64,000 nucleotides of DNA, from contig CAWZYM010000126.1 in the NCBI GenBank assembly GCA_963966185.1, positions 497,001 through 561,000 on the forward strand. Reading direction: 5' to 3'. This document shows positions 43,101-57,200 of this stretch, piece after piece. How positions within the stretch are numbered: the stretch's first letter is position 1; every line of letters starts with the position of its first letter. This stretch comes from Rhabditoides inermis (Eukaryota; Nematoda; Chromadorea; Rhabditida; Rhabditidae). A program made the position numbers and the translations under genes. The notes under the pieces are model-generated. The model was not told where the DNA came from, did not search any database, and saw only the letters and a list, made by a program, of their open reading frames with translations.

Positions 43101-45115
43101 CGAGTGTTTTATTTCATCGTCACAAGCCTTTTGAGTGTTGTAGTGCAGGTTTTGTCAATTTTCCTCATCCTTGGTAGGGACTGGGAATGTTTATTATATT
43201 GTCACAAGCCTTTTGAGTGTTATAGTGTAGGGGACTGCGAGTGTTTAGTATATTGTCACAAGCCTCTCGAATGTTGTGGTGCAGGTTTTGTCATTTTTCC
43301 TCATCCTTGGTAGGGTCTGCGGGTGTTTAATATATTGTCACAAGCCTCTTGAGTGTTGTAGTGCAGGTTTTGTCAATTTTCCTCATCCTTGGTAAGGACT
43401 GGGAGTGTTTAGTATATTGTCACAAGCCTCTCGAGTGTTGTGGTGCAGGTTTTGCCAATTTTCCTCATCCTTGGTAGGGACTGCGGGTGTATAATATGTC
43501 GTCACTAGCCACTTGAGTGTTGTGAAGCAGGTTTTGCCAATTTTCCTCATTCTTGGTAGGGACTGGGAATGTTTAATATATTGTCACAAGCCTTTTGAGT
43601 GTTGTGAAGCAGGTTTTGCCAATTTTCCTCATCCTTGGTAGGGACTGGGAGTGTTCAATTTATTGTCACAAGCGTTTTGAGTGTTGTGGTGCAAGTTTTG
43701 CCAATTTTCCTCATTTTTGGTAGGGTCTGCGGGTGTATAATATATCGTCACAAGCCACTTGAATTTTGTGGTGCAGGTTTTGTCAATTTTCCTCAACCTT
43801 GGTAGGGACTGCGAGTGTTTAATATACTGTCACAAGCCTTTTGAGTGTTGTAGTGTAGGTTTTGTCAGTTTTCCTCATCCTTAGTAGGGTATGCGGGTGT
43901 TAAATATTTTGTCACAAGCCTTTTAAGTGTTGTAGTGTAGGTTTTGTCAGTTTTTCTCATCCCTGGTAGTGACTGCGAGTGTTTAATATACTGTCACAAG
44001 CCTTTTGAGTGTTGTGAAGCAGGTTTTGCCAATTTTCCTCATTCTTGGTAGGGACTGCGAGTGTTTTATTATATTGTCACAAGCCTCTTGAGTGTTGAAG
44101 TGCAGGTTTTGTCAATTTTCCTCATCCTTGGTAGGGACTGGGAATGTTTAATATATTGTCACAAGCCTTTCGAGTGTTGTGGTGCAGGTTTTGTCAGTTT
44201 TCCTCATCCTTGGTAGGGTCTGCGGGTGTTCAATTTTCTTTGGTAGGGACTGCGGGTGTATAATAAATATATATATAAAAAAACTTGGTAGGGACTGGGA
44301 GTGTTTAATATATTGTCACAAGCCTTTCGAGTGTTGTGGTGCAAGTTTTGTCAGTTTTCCTCATCCTTGGTAGGGTCTGCGGGTGTTCAATTTATTGTCA
44401 CAAGCGTTTTGAGTGTTGTGGTGCAGGTTTTGTCAGTTTTCCTCATCTTTGGTAGGGACTGCGGGTGTATAATATATCGTCACAAGCCACTTGAGTGTTG
44501 TGGTGCAGGTTTTGTCAATTTTCCTCATCCTTGGTAGGGACTGCGAGTGTTTTATTTCATCGTCACAAGCCTTTTGAGTGTTGTAGTGCAGGTTTTGTCA
44601 ATTTTCCTCATCCTTGGTAGGGACTGGGAATGTTTAATATATTGTCACAAGCCTTTTGAGTGTTATAGTGTAGGGGACTGCGAGTGTTTAGTATATTGTC
44701 ACAAGCCTCTCGAATGTTGTGGTGCAGGTTTTGTCATTTTTCCTCATCCTTGGTAGGGTCTGCGGGTGTTTAATATATTGTCACAAGCCTCTTGAGTGTT
44801 GTAGTGCAGGTTTTGTCAATTTTCCTCATCCTTGGTAAGGACTGGGAGTGTTTAGTATATTGTCACAAGCCTCTCGAGTGTTGTGGTGCAGGTTTTGCCA
44901 ATTTTCCTCATCCTTGGTAGGGACTGCGGGTGTATAATATGTCGTCACTAGCCACTTGAGTGTTGTGAAGCAGGTTTTGCCAATTTTCCTCATTCTTGGT
45001 AGGGACTGGGAATGTTTAATATATTGTCACAAGCCTTTTGAGTGTTAAAGTGTAGGTTTTGTCAGTTTTCCTCATCCTTGGTAGGGACTGCGGGTGTATA
45101 ATATATTGTCACAAG
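29722..45115 (+). repeat. Two 7.7-kb satellite blocks in tandem
   Basis: About 29722-37370 recurs at 37459-45107 at a constant offset of 7,737 bp. Matching landmarks include 31638/39375, 33254/40991, 35121/42858 and 36564/44301. The blocks are nearly identical; rare differences include GAGTGTTATGG at 36763 against GAGTGTTGTGG at 44500. They diverge at about 37370/45107. Confidence 0.85.
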
Positions 45116-45279
45116 CCACTTGAGTGTTGTGGTGCAGGTTTTGTCAGTTTTCCTCATCCTTGGTAGGGTCTGCGGGTGTTTAATATATTGTCACAAGCCT
45201 CTTGAGTGTTGTAGTGCAGGTTTTGTCAATTTTCCTCATCCTTGGTAGGGACTGGGAGTGTTTAGTATATTGTCACAAG

Positions 45280-48200
45280 CCTCTCGAGTGTTGTGGTGCA
45301 GGTTTTGCTAATTTTCCTCATCCTTGGTAGGGACTGCGGGTGTATAATATATCGTCACTAGCCACTTGAGTGTTGTGGTGCAGGTTTTGTCAATTTTCCT
45401 CATCCTTGGTAGGGACTGCGAGTGTTTAATATACTGTCACAAGCCTTTTGAGTGTTGTGAAGCAGGTTTTGCCAATTTTCCTCATCCTTGGTAGGGACTG
45501 GGAGTGTTCAATTTATTGTCACAAGCGTTTTGAGTGTTGTGGTGCAAGTTTTGCCAATTTTCCTCATCCTTGGTAGGGTCTGCGGGTGTATAATATATCG
45601 TCACAAGCCACTTGAATTTTGTGGTGCAGGTTTTGTCAATTTTCCTCAACCTTGGTAGGGACTGCGAGTGTTTAATATACTGTCACAAGCCTTTTGAGTG
45701 TTGTAGTGTAGGTTTTGTCAGTTTTCCTCATCCTTAGTAGGGTATGCGGGTGTTAAATATTTTGTCACAAGCCTTTTAAGTGTTGTAGTGTAGGTTTTGT
45801 CAGTTTTTCTCATCCTTGGTAGTGACTGCGAGTGTTTAATATACTGTCACAAGCCTTTTGAGTGTTGTGAAGCAGGTTTTGCCAATTTTCCTCATTCTTG
45901 GTAGGGACTGCGAGTGTTTTATTATATTGTCACAAGCCTCTTGAGTGTTGAAGTGCAGGTTTTGTCAATTTTCCTCATCCTTGGTAGGGACTGGGAGTGT
46001 TTAATATATTGTCACAAGCCTTTCGAGTGTTGTGGTGCAAGTTTTGTCAGTTTTCCTCATCCTTGGTAGGGTCTGCGGGTGTTCAATTTATTGTCACAAG
46101 CGTTTTGAGTGTTGTGGTGCAGGTTTTGTCAGTTTTCCTCATCTTTGGTAGGGACTGCGGGTGTATAATATATCGTCACAAGCCACTTGAGTGTTGTGGT
46201 GCAGGTTTTGTCAATTTTCCTCATCCTTGGTAGGGACTGCGAGTGTTTTATTTCATCGTCACAAGCCTTTTGAGTGTTGTAGTGCAGGTTTTGTCAATTT
46301 TCCTCATCCTTGGTAGGGACTGGGAATGTTTAATATACTGTCACAAGCCTTTTGAGTATTATAGTGTAGGTTTTGTCAGTTTTCCTCATCCTTGGTAGGG
46401 ACTGCGGGTGTATAATATATTGTCACAAGCCTTTTGAGTGTTGTGGTGCAGGTTTTGTCAGTTTTCCTCATCCTTGGTAGGGTCTGCGGGTGTTTAATAT
46501 ATTGTCACAAGCCTCTTGAGTGTTGTAGTGCAGGTTTTGTCAACTTTCCTCGTCCTTGGTAGGGACTGGGAATGTTTAGTATATTGTCACAAGCCTCTCA
46601 AGTGTTGTGGTGCAGGTTTTGCCAATTTTCCTCATTCTTGGTAGTGACTGCGAGTGTTTAATATACTGTCACAAGCCTTTTGAGTGTTGTGAAGCAGGTT
46701 TTGCCAATTTTCCTCATTCTTGGTAGGGACTGCGAGTGTTTTATTATATTGTCACAAGCCTCTTGAGTGTTGAAGTGCAGGTTTTGTCAATTTTCCTCAT
46801 CCTTGGTAGGGACTGGGATTGTTTAATATATTGTCACAAGCCTCTTGAGTGTTGAAGTGCAGGTTTTGTCAATTTTCCTCGTCCTTGGTAGGGACTGGGA
46901 ATGTTTAGTATATTGTCACAAGCCTCTCAAGTGTTGTGGTGCAGGTTTTGCCAATTTTCCTCATTCTTGGTAGTGACTGCGAGTGTTTAATATACTGTCA
47001 CAAGCCTTTTGAGTGTTGTGAAGCAGGTTTTGCCAATTTTCCTCATTCTTGGTAGGGACTGCGAGTGTTTTATTATATTGTCACAAGCCTCTTGAGTGTT
47101 GAAGTGCAGGTTTTGTCAATTTTCCTCATCCTTGGTAGGGACTGGGATTGTTTAATATATTGTCACAAGCCTTTCGAGTGTTGTGGTGCAAGTTTTGTCA
47201 ATTTTCCTCATCCTTGGTAGGGACTGCGAGTGTTTTATTATATCGTCACAAGCCTTTTGAGTGTTGTAGTGCAGGTTTTGTCAATTTTCCTCATCCTTGG
47301 TAGGGACTGGGAATGTTTAATATATTGTCACAAGCCTTTCGAGTGTTGTGGTGCAGGTTTTGTCAGTTTTCCTCATCCTTGGTAGGGTCTGCGGGTGTTC
47401 AATTTTCTTTGGTAGGGACTGCGGGTGTATAATATATATATAAAAAAAACTTGGTAGGGACTGGGAGTGTTTAATATATTGTCACAAGCCTTTCGAGTGT
47501 TGTGGTGCAAGTTTTGTCAGTTTTCCTCATCCTTGGTAGGGTCTGCGGGTGTTCAATTTATTGTCACAAGCGTTTTGAGTGTTGTGGTGCAGGTTTTGTC
47601 AGTTTTCCTCATCTTTGGTAGGGACTGCGGGTGTATAATATATCGTCACAAGCCACTTCAGTGTTGTGGTGCAGGTTTTGTCAATTTTCCTCATCCTTGG
47701 TAGGGACTGCGAGTGTTTTATTTCATCGTCACAAGCCTTTTGAGTGTTGTAGTGCAGGTTTTGTCAATTTTCCTCATCCTTGGTAGGGACTGGGAATGTT
47801 TAATATATTGTCACAAGCCTTTTGAGTGTTATAGTGTAGGGGACTGCGAGTGTTTAGTATATTGTCACAAGCCTCTCGAATGTTGTGGTGCAGGTTTTGT
47901 CATTTTTCCTCATCCTTGGTAGGGTCTGCGGGTGTTTAATATATTGTCACAAGCCTCTTGAGTGTTGTAGTGCAGGTTTGGTCAATTTTCCTCATCCTTG
48001 GTAAGGACTGGGAGTGTTTAGTATATTGTCACAAGCCTCTCGAGTGTTGTGGTGCAGGTTTTGCCAATTTTCCTCATCCTTGGTAGGGACTGCGGGTGTA
48101 TAATATATCGTCACTAGCCACTTGAGTGTTGTGAAGCAGGTTTTGCCAATTTTCCTCATTCTTGGTAGGGACTGGGAATGTTTAATATATTGTCACAAGC

Positions 48201-51200
48201 CTTTTGAGTGTTAAAGTGTAGGTTTTGTCAGTTTTCCTCATCCTTGGTAGGGACTGCGGGTGTATAATATATTGTCACAAGCCACTTGAGTGTTGTGGTG
48301 CAGGTTTTGTCAGTTTTCCTCATACTTGGTAGGGTCTGCGGGTGTTTAATATATTGTCACAAGCCTCTTGAGTGTTGTAGTGCAGGTTTTGTCAATTTTC
48401 CTCATCCTTGGTAGGGACTGGGAGTGTTTAGTATATTGTCACAAGCTTCTCGAGTGTTGTGGTGCAGGTTTTGCCAATTTTCCTCATCCTTGGTAGGGAC
48501 TGCGGGTGTATAATATATCGTCACTAGCCACTTGAGTGTTGTGGTGCAGGTTTTGTCAATTTTCCTCATCCTTGGTAGGGACTGCGAGTGTTTAATATAC
48601 TGTCTTAAGCCTTTTGAGTGTTGTGGTGCAAGTTTTGCCAATTTTCCTCATCCTTGGTAGGGTCTGCGGGTGTATAATATATCGTCACAAGCCACTTGAG
48701 TTTTGTGGTGCAGGTTTTGTCAATTTTCCTCAACCTTGGTAGGGACTGCGAGTGTTTAATATACTGTCACAAGCCTTTTGAGTGTTGTAGTGTAGGTTTT
48801 GTCAGTTTTCCTCATCCTTAGTAGGGTATGCGGGTGTTTAATATTTTGTCACAAGCCTTTTAAGTGTTGTAGTGTAGGTTTTGTCAGTTTTTCTCATCCT
48901 TGGTAGTGACTGCGAGTGTTTAATATACTGTCACAAGCCTTTTGAGTGTTGTGAAGCAGGTTTTGCCAATTTTCCTCATTCTTGGTAGGGACTGCGAGTG
49001 TTTTATTATATTGTCACAAGCCTCTTGAGTGTTGAAGTGCAGGTTTTGTCAATTTTCCTCATCCTTGGTAGGGACTGGGAGTGTTTAATATATTGTCACA
49101 AGCCTTTCGAGTGTTGTGGTGCAAGTTTTGTCAGTTTTCCTCATCCTTGGTAGGGTCTGCGGGTGTTCAATTTATTGTCACAAGCGTTTTGAGTGTTGTG
49201 GTGCAGGTTTTTTCAGTTTTCCTCATCTTTGGTAGGGACTGCGGGTGTATAATATATCGTCACAAGCCACTTGAGTGTTGTGGTGCAGGTTTTGTCAATT
49301 TTCCTCATCCTTGGTAGGGACTGCGAGTGTTTTATTTCATCGTCACAAGCCTTTTGAGTGTTGTAGTGCAGGTTTTGTCAATTTTCCTCATCCTTGGTAG
49401 GGACTGGGAATGTTTAATATATTGTCACAAGCCTTTTGAGTATTATAGTGTAGGTTTTGTCAGTTTTCCTCATCCTTGGTAGGGACTGCGGGTGTATAAT
49501 ATATTGTCACAAGCCACTTGAGTGTTGTGGTGCAGGTTTTGTCAGTTTTCCTCATCCTTGGTAGGGTCTGCGGGTGTTTAATATATTGTCACAAGCCTCT
49601 TGAGTGTTGTAGTGCAGGTTTTGTCAATTTTCCTCATCCTTGGTAGGGACTGGGAGTGTTTAGTAAATTGTCACAAGCCTCTCGAGTGTTGTGGTGCAGG
49701 TTTTTTCAATTTTCCTTATCCTTGGTAGGGACTGGGAATGTTTAATATATTGTCACAAGCCTTTTGAGTGTTGTGGTGCAGGTTTTGTCAGTTTTCCTCA
49801 TCCTTGGTAGGGTCTGCGGGTGTTTAATATATTGTCACAAGCCTCTTGAGTGTTGTAGTGCAGGTTTTGTCAACTTTCCTCGTCCTTGGTAGGGACTGGG
49901 AATGTTTAGTATATTGTCACAAGCCTCTCGAGTGTTGTGGTGCAGGTTTTGCCAAATTTCCTCATCCTTGGTAGGGTCTACGGGTGTATAATATATCGTC
50001 ACAAGCCACTTGAGTGTTGTGGTGCAGGTTTTGTCAATTTTCCTCATCCTTGGTAGGGACTGCGAGTGTTTTATTTCATCGTCACAAGCCTTTTGAGTGT
50101 TGTAGTGCAGGTTTTGTCAATTTTCCTCATCCTTGGTAGGGACTGGGAATGTTTAATATATTGTCACAAGCCTTTTGAGTATTATAGTGTAGGTTTTGTC
50201 AGTTTTCCTCATCCTTGGTAGGGACTGCGGGTGTATAATATATTGTCACAAGCCACTTGAGTGTTGTGGTGCAGGTTTTGTCAGTTTTCCTCATCCTTGG
50301 TAGGGTCTGCGGGTGTTTAATATATTGTCACAAGCCTCTTGAGTGTTGTAGTGCAGGTTTTGTCAATTTTCCTCATCCTTGGTAGGGACTGGGAGTGTTT
50401 AGTAAATTGTCACAAGCCTCTCGAGTGTTGTGGTGCAGGTTTTTTCAATTTTCCTTATCCTTGGTAGGGACTGGGAATGTTTAATATATTGTCACAAGCC
50501 TTTTGAGTGTTGTGGTGCAGGTTTTGTCAGTTTTCCTCATCCTTGGTAGGGTCTGCGGGTGTTTAATATATTGTCACAAGCCTCTTGAGTGTTGTAGTGC
50601 AGGTTTTGTCAACTTTCCTCGTCCTTGGTAGGGACTGGGAATGTTTAGTATATTGTCACAAGCCTCTCGAGTGTTGTGGTGCAGGTTTTGCCAAATTTCC
50701 TCATCCTTGGTAGGGTCTACGGGTGTATAATATATCGTCACAAGCCACTTGAGTTTTGTGGTGCAGGTTTTGTCAATTTTCCTCAACCTTGGTAGGGACT
50801 GCGAGTGTTTAATATACTGTCACACGCTATTTGAGTGTTGTAGTGTAGGTTTTGTCAGTTTTCCTCATCCTTAGTAGGGTATGCGGGTGTTTAATATTTT
50901 GTCACAAGCCTTTTAAGTGTTGTAGTGTAGGTTTTGTCAGTTTTTCTCATCCTTGGTAGGGACTGCGAGTGTTTAATATACTGTCACAAGCCTTTTTGAG
51001 TGTTGTGAAGCAGGTTTTGCCAATTTTCCTCAATCTTGGTAGGGACTGCGAGTGTTTTATTTTATTGTCACAAGCCTCTTGAGTGTTGAAGTGCAGGTTT
51101 TGTCAATTTTCCTCATCCTTGGTAGGGACTGGGAATGTTTAATATATTGTCACAAGCCTTTCGAGTGTTGTGGTGCAGGTTTTGTCAGTTTTCCTCATCC

Positions 51201-54200
51201 TTGGTAGGGACTGCGAATGTATAATATATCGTCACAAGCCACTTGAGTGTTGTGGTGCAGGTTTTGTCAATTTTCCTCATCCTTGGTAGGGACTGCGAGT
51301 GTTTTATTATATCGTCACAAGCCTCTCGAGTGTTGTGGTGCAGGTTTTGCTAATTTTCCTCAACCTTGGTAGGGACTGCGAGTGTTTAATATACTGTCAC
51401 ACGCTATTTGAGTGTTGTAGTGTAGGTTTTGTCAGTTTTCCTCATCCTTAGTAGGGTATGCGGGTGTTTAATATTTTGTCACAAGCCTTTTAAGTGTTGT
51501 AGTGTAGGTTTTGTCAGTTTTTCTCATCCTTGGTAGGGACTGCGAGTGTTTAATATACTGTCACAAGCCTTTTTGAGTGTTGTGAAGCAGGTTTTGCCAA
51601 TTTTCCTCAATCTTGGTAGGGACTGCGAGTGTTTTATTTTATTGTCACAAGCCTCTCAAGTGTTGTGGTGCAGGTTTTGCCAATTTTCCTCATTCTTGGT
51701 AGTGACTGCGAGTGTTTAATATACTGTCACAAGCCTTTTGAGTGTTGTGAAGCAGGTTTTGCCAATTTTCCTCATTCTTGGTAGGGACTGCGAGTGTTTT
51801 ATTATATTGTCACAAGCCTCTTGAGTGTTGAAGTGCAGGTTTTGTCAATTTTCCTCATCCTTGGTAGGGACTGGGATTGTTTAATATATTGTCACAAGCC
51901 TTTCGAGTGTTGTGGTGCAAGTTTTGTCAATTTTCCTCATCCTTGGTAGGGACTGCGAGTGTTTTATTATATCGTCACAAGCCTTTTGAGTGTTGTAGTG
52001 CAGGTTTTGTCAATTTTCCTCATCCTTGGTAGGGACTGGGAATGTTTAATATATTGTCACAAGCCTTTCGAGTGTTGTGGTGCAGGTTTTGTCAGTTTTC
52101 CTCATCCTTGGTAGGGTCTGCGGGTGTTCAATTTTCTTTGGTAGGGACTGCGGGTGTATAATATATATATAAAAAAAACTTGGTAGGGACTGGGAGTGTT
52201 TAATATATTGTCACAAGCCTTTCGAGTGTTGTGGTGCAAGTTTTGTCAGTTTTCCTCATCCTTGGTAGGGTCTGCGGGTGTTCAATTTATTGTCACAAGC
52301 GTTTTGAGTGTTGTGGTGCAGGTTTTGTCAGTTTTCCTCATCTTTGGTAGGGACTGCGGGTGTATAATATATCGTCACAAGCCACTTCAGTGTTGTGGTG
52401 CAGGTTTTGTCAATTTTCCTCATCCTTGGTAGGGACTGCGAGTGTTTTATTTCATCGTCACAAGCCTTTTGAGTGTTGTAGTGCAGGTTTTGTCAATTTT
52501 CCTCATCCTTGGTAGGGACTGGGAATGTTTAATATATTGTCACAAGCCTTTTGAGTGTTATAGTGTAGGGGACTGCGAGTGTTTAGTATATTGTCACAAG
52601 CCTCTCGAATGTTGTGGTGCAGGTTTTGTCATTTTTCCTCATCCTTGGTAGGGTCTGCGGGTGTTTAATATATTGTCACAAGCCTCTTGAGTGTTGTAGT
52701 GCAGGTTTGGTCAATTTTCCTCATCCTTGGTAAGGACTGGGAGTGTTTAGTATATTGTCACAAGCCTCTCGAGTGTTGTGGTGCAGGTTTTGCCAATTTT
52801 CCTCATCCTTGGTAGGGACTGCGGGTGTATAATATATCGTCACTAGCCACTTGAGTGTTGTGAAGCAGGTTTTGCCAATTTTCCTCATTCTTGGTAGGGA
52901 CTGGGAATGTTTAATATATTGTCACAAGCCTTTTGAGTGTTAAAGTGTAGGTTTTGTCAGTTTTCCTCATCCTTGGTAGGGACTGCGGGTGTATAATATA
53001 TTGTCACAAGCCACTTGAGTGTTGTGGTGCAGGTTTTGTCAGTTTTCCTCATACTTGGTAGGGTCTGCGGGTGTTTAATATATTGTCACAAGCCTCTTGA
53101 GTGTTGTAGTGCAGGTTTTGTCAATTTTCCTCATCCTTGGTAGGGACTGGGAGTGTTTAGTATATTGTCACAAGCTTCTCGAGTGTTGTGGTGCAGGTTT
53201 TGCCAATTTTCCTCATCCTTGGTAGGGACTGCGGGTGTATAATATATCGTCACTAGCCACTTGAGTGTTGTGGTGCAGGTTTTGTCAATTTTCCTCATCC
53301 TTGGTAGGGACTGCGAGTGTTTAATATACTGTCTTAAGCCTTTTGAGTGTTGTGGTGCAAGTTTTGCCAATTTTCCTCATCCTTGGTAGGGTCTGCGGGT
53401 GTATAATATATCGTCACAAGCCACTTGAGTTTTGTGGTGCAGGTTTTGTCAATTTTCCTCAACCTTGGTAGGGACTGCGAGTGTTTAATATACTGTCACA
53501 AGCCTTTTGAGTGTTGTAGTGTAGGTTTTGTCAGTTTTCCTCATCCTTAGTAGGGTATGCGGGTGTTTAATATTTTGTCACAAGCCTTTTAAGTGTTGTA
53601 GTGTAGGTTTTGTCAGTTTTTCTCATCCTTGGTAGTGACTGCGAGTGTTTAATATACTGTCACAAGCCTTTTGAGTGTTGTGAAGCAGGTTTTGCCAATT
53701 TTCCTCATTCTTGGTAGGGACTGCGAGTGTTTTATTATATTGTCACAAGCCTCTTGAGTGTTGAAGTGCAGGTTTTGTCAATTTTCCTCATCCTTGGTAG
53801 GGACTGGGAGTGTTTAATATATTGTCACAAGCCTTTCGAGTGTTGTGGTGCAAGTTTTGTCAGTTTTCCTCATCCTTGGTAGGGTCTGCGGGTGTTCAAT
53901 TTATTGTCACAAGCGTTTTGAGTGTTGTGGTGCAGGTTTTTTCAGTTTTCCTCATCTTTGGTAGGGACTGCGGGTGTATAATATATCGTCACAAGCCACT
54001 TGAGTGTTGTGGTGCAGGTTTTGTCAATTTTCCTCATCCTTGGTAGGGACTGCGAGTGTTTTATTTCATCGTCACAAGCCTTTTGAGTGTTGTAGTGCAG
54101 GTTTTGTCAATTTTCCTCATCCTTGGTAGGGACTGGGAATGTTTAATATATTGTCACAAGCCTTTTGAGTATTATAGTGTAGGTTTTGTCAGTTTTCCTC

Positions 54201-57200
54201 ATCCTTGGTAGGGACTGCGGGTGTATAATATATTGTCACAAGCCACTTGAGTGTTGTGGTGCAGGTTTTGTCAGTTTTCCTCATCCTTGGTAGGGTCTGC
54301 GGGTGTTTAATATATTGTCACAAGCCTCTTGAGTGTTGTAGTGCAGGTTTTGTCAATTTTCCTCATCCTTGGTAGGGACTGGGAGTGTTTAGTAAATTGT
54401 CACAAGCCTCTCGAGTGTTGTGGTGCAGGTTTTTTCAATTTTCCTTATCCTTGGTAGGGACTGGGAATGTTTAATATATTGTCACAAGCCTTTTGAGTGT
54501 TGTGGTGCAGGTTTTGTCAGTTTTCCTCATCCTTGGTAGGGTCTGCGGGTGTTTAATATATTGTCACAAGCCTCTTGAGTGTTGTAGTGCAGGTTTTGTC
54601 AACTTTCCTCGTCCTTGGTAGGGACTGGGAATGTTTAGTATATTGTCACAAGCCTCTCGAGTGTTGTGGTGCAGGTTTTGCCAAATTTCCTCATCCTTGG
54701 TAGGGTCTACGGGTGTATAATATATCGTCACAAGCCACTTGAGTGTTGTGGTGCAGGTTTTGTCAATTTTCCTCATCCTTGGTAGGGACTGCGAGTGTTT
54801 TATTTCATCGTCACAAGCCTTTTGAGTGTTGTAGTGCAGGTTTTGTCAATTTTCCTCATCCTTGGTAGGGACTGGGAATGTTTAATATATTGTCACAAGC
54901 CTTTTGAGTATTATAGTGTAGGTTTTGTCAGTTTTCCTCATCCTTGGTAGGGACTGCGGGTGTATAATATATTGTCACAAGCCACTTGAGTGTTGTGGTG
55001 CAGGTTTTGTCAGTTTTCCTCATCCTTGGTAGGGTCTGCGGGTGTTTAATATATTGTCACAAGCCTCTTGAGTGTTGTAGTGCAGGTTTTGTCAATTTTC
55101 CTCATCCTTGGTAGGGACTGGGAGTGTTTAGTAAATTGTCACAAGCCTCTCGAGTGTTGTGGTGCAGGTTTTTTCAATTTTCCTTATCCTTGGTAGGGAC
55201 TGGGAATGTTTAATATATTGTCACAAGCCTTTTGAGTGTTGTGGTGCAGGTTTTGTCAGTTTTCCTCATCCTTGGTAGGGTCTGCGGGTGTTTAATATAT
55301 TGTCACAAGCCTCTTGAGTGTTGTAGTGCAGGTTTTGTCAACTTTCCTCGTCCTTGGTAGGGACTGGGAATGTTTAGTATATTGTCACAAGCCTCTCGAG
55401 TGTTGTGGTGCAGGTTTTGCCAAATTTCCTCATCCTTGGTAGGGTCTACGGGTGTATAATATATCGTCACAAGCCACTTGAGTTTTGTGGTGCAGGTTTT
55501 GTCAATTTTCCTCAACCTTGGTAGGGACTGCGAGTGTTTAATATACTGTCACACGCTATTTGAGTGTTGTAGTGTAGGTTTTGTCAGTTTTCCTCATCCT
55601 TAGTAGGGTATGCGGGTGTTTAATATTTTGTCACAAGCCTTTTAAGTGTTGTAGTGTAGGTTTTGTCAGTTTTTCTCATCCTTGGTAGGGACTGCGAGTG
55701 TTTAATATACTGTCACAAGCCTTTTTGAGTGTTGTGAAGCAGGTTTTGCCAATTTTCCTCAATCTTGGTAGGGACTGCGAGTGTTTTATTTTATTGTCAC
55801 AAGCCTCTTGAGTGTTGAAGTGCAGGTTTTGTCAATTTTCCTCATCCTTGGTAGGGACTGGGAATGTTTAATATATTGTCACAAGCCTTTCGAGTGTTGT
55901 GGTGCAGGTTTTGTCAGTTTTCCTCATCCTTGGTAGGGACTGCGAATGTATAATATATCGTCACAAGCCACTTGAGTGTTGTGGTGCAGGTTTTGTCAAT
56001 TTTCCTCATCCTTGGTAGGGACTGCGAGTGTTTTATTATATCGTCACAAGCCTCTCGAGTGTTGTGGTGCAGGTTTTGCTAATTTTCCTCATCCTTGGTA
56101 GGGACTGCGGGTGTATAATATATCGTCACTAGCCACTTGAGTGTTGTGGTGCAGGTTTTGTCAATTTTCCTCATCCTTGGTAGGGACTGCGAGTGTTTAA
56201 TATACTGTCACAAGCCTTTTGAGTGTTGTGAAGCAGGTTTTGCCAATTTTCCTCATCCTTGGTAGGGACTGGGAGTGTTCAATTTATTGTCACAAGCGTT
56301 TTGAGTGTTGTGGTGCAAGTTTTGCCAATTTTCCTCATCCTTGGTAGGGTCTGCGGGTGTATAATATATCGTCACAAGCCACTTGAATTTTGTGGTGCAG
56401 GTTTTGTCAATTTTCCTCAACCTTGGTAGGGACTGCGAGTGTTTAATATACTGTCACAAGCCTTTTGAGTGTTGTAGTGTAGGTTTTGTCAGTTTTCCTC
56501 ATCCTTAGTAGGGTATGCGGGTGTTAAATATTTTGTCACAAGCCTTTTAAGTGTTGTAGTGTAGGTTTTGTCAGTTTTTCTCATCCTTGGTAGTGACTGC
56601 GAGTGTTTAATATACTGTCACAAGCCTTTTGAGTGTTGTGAAGCAGGTTTTGCCAATTTTCCTCATTCTTGGTAGGGACTGCGAGTGTTTTATTATATTG
56701 TCACAAGCCTCTTGAGTGTTGAAGTGCAGGTTTTGTCAATTTTCCTCATCCTTGGTAGGGACTGGGAGTGTTTAATATATTGTCACAAGCCTTTCGAGTG
56801 TTGTGGTGCAAGTTTTGTCAGTTTTCCTCATCCTTGGTAGGGTCTGCGGGTGTTCAATTTATTGTCACAAGCGTTTTGAGTGTTGTGGTGCAGGTTTTGT
56901 CAGTTTTCCTCATCTTTGGTAGGGACTGCGGGTGTATAATATATCGTCACAAGCCACTTGAGTGTTGTGGTGCAGGTTTTGTCAATTTTCCTCATCCTTG
57001 GTAGGGACTGCGAGTGTTTTATTTCATCGTCACAAGCCTTTTGAGTGTTGTAGTGCAGGTTTTGTCAATTTTCCTCATCCTTGGTAGGGACTGGGAATGT
57101 TTAATATACTGTCACAAGCCTTTTGAGTATTATAGTGTAGGTTTTGTCAGTTTTCCTCATCCTTGGTAGGGACTGCGGGTGTATAATATATTGTCACAAG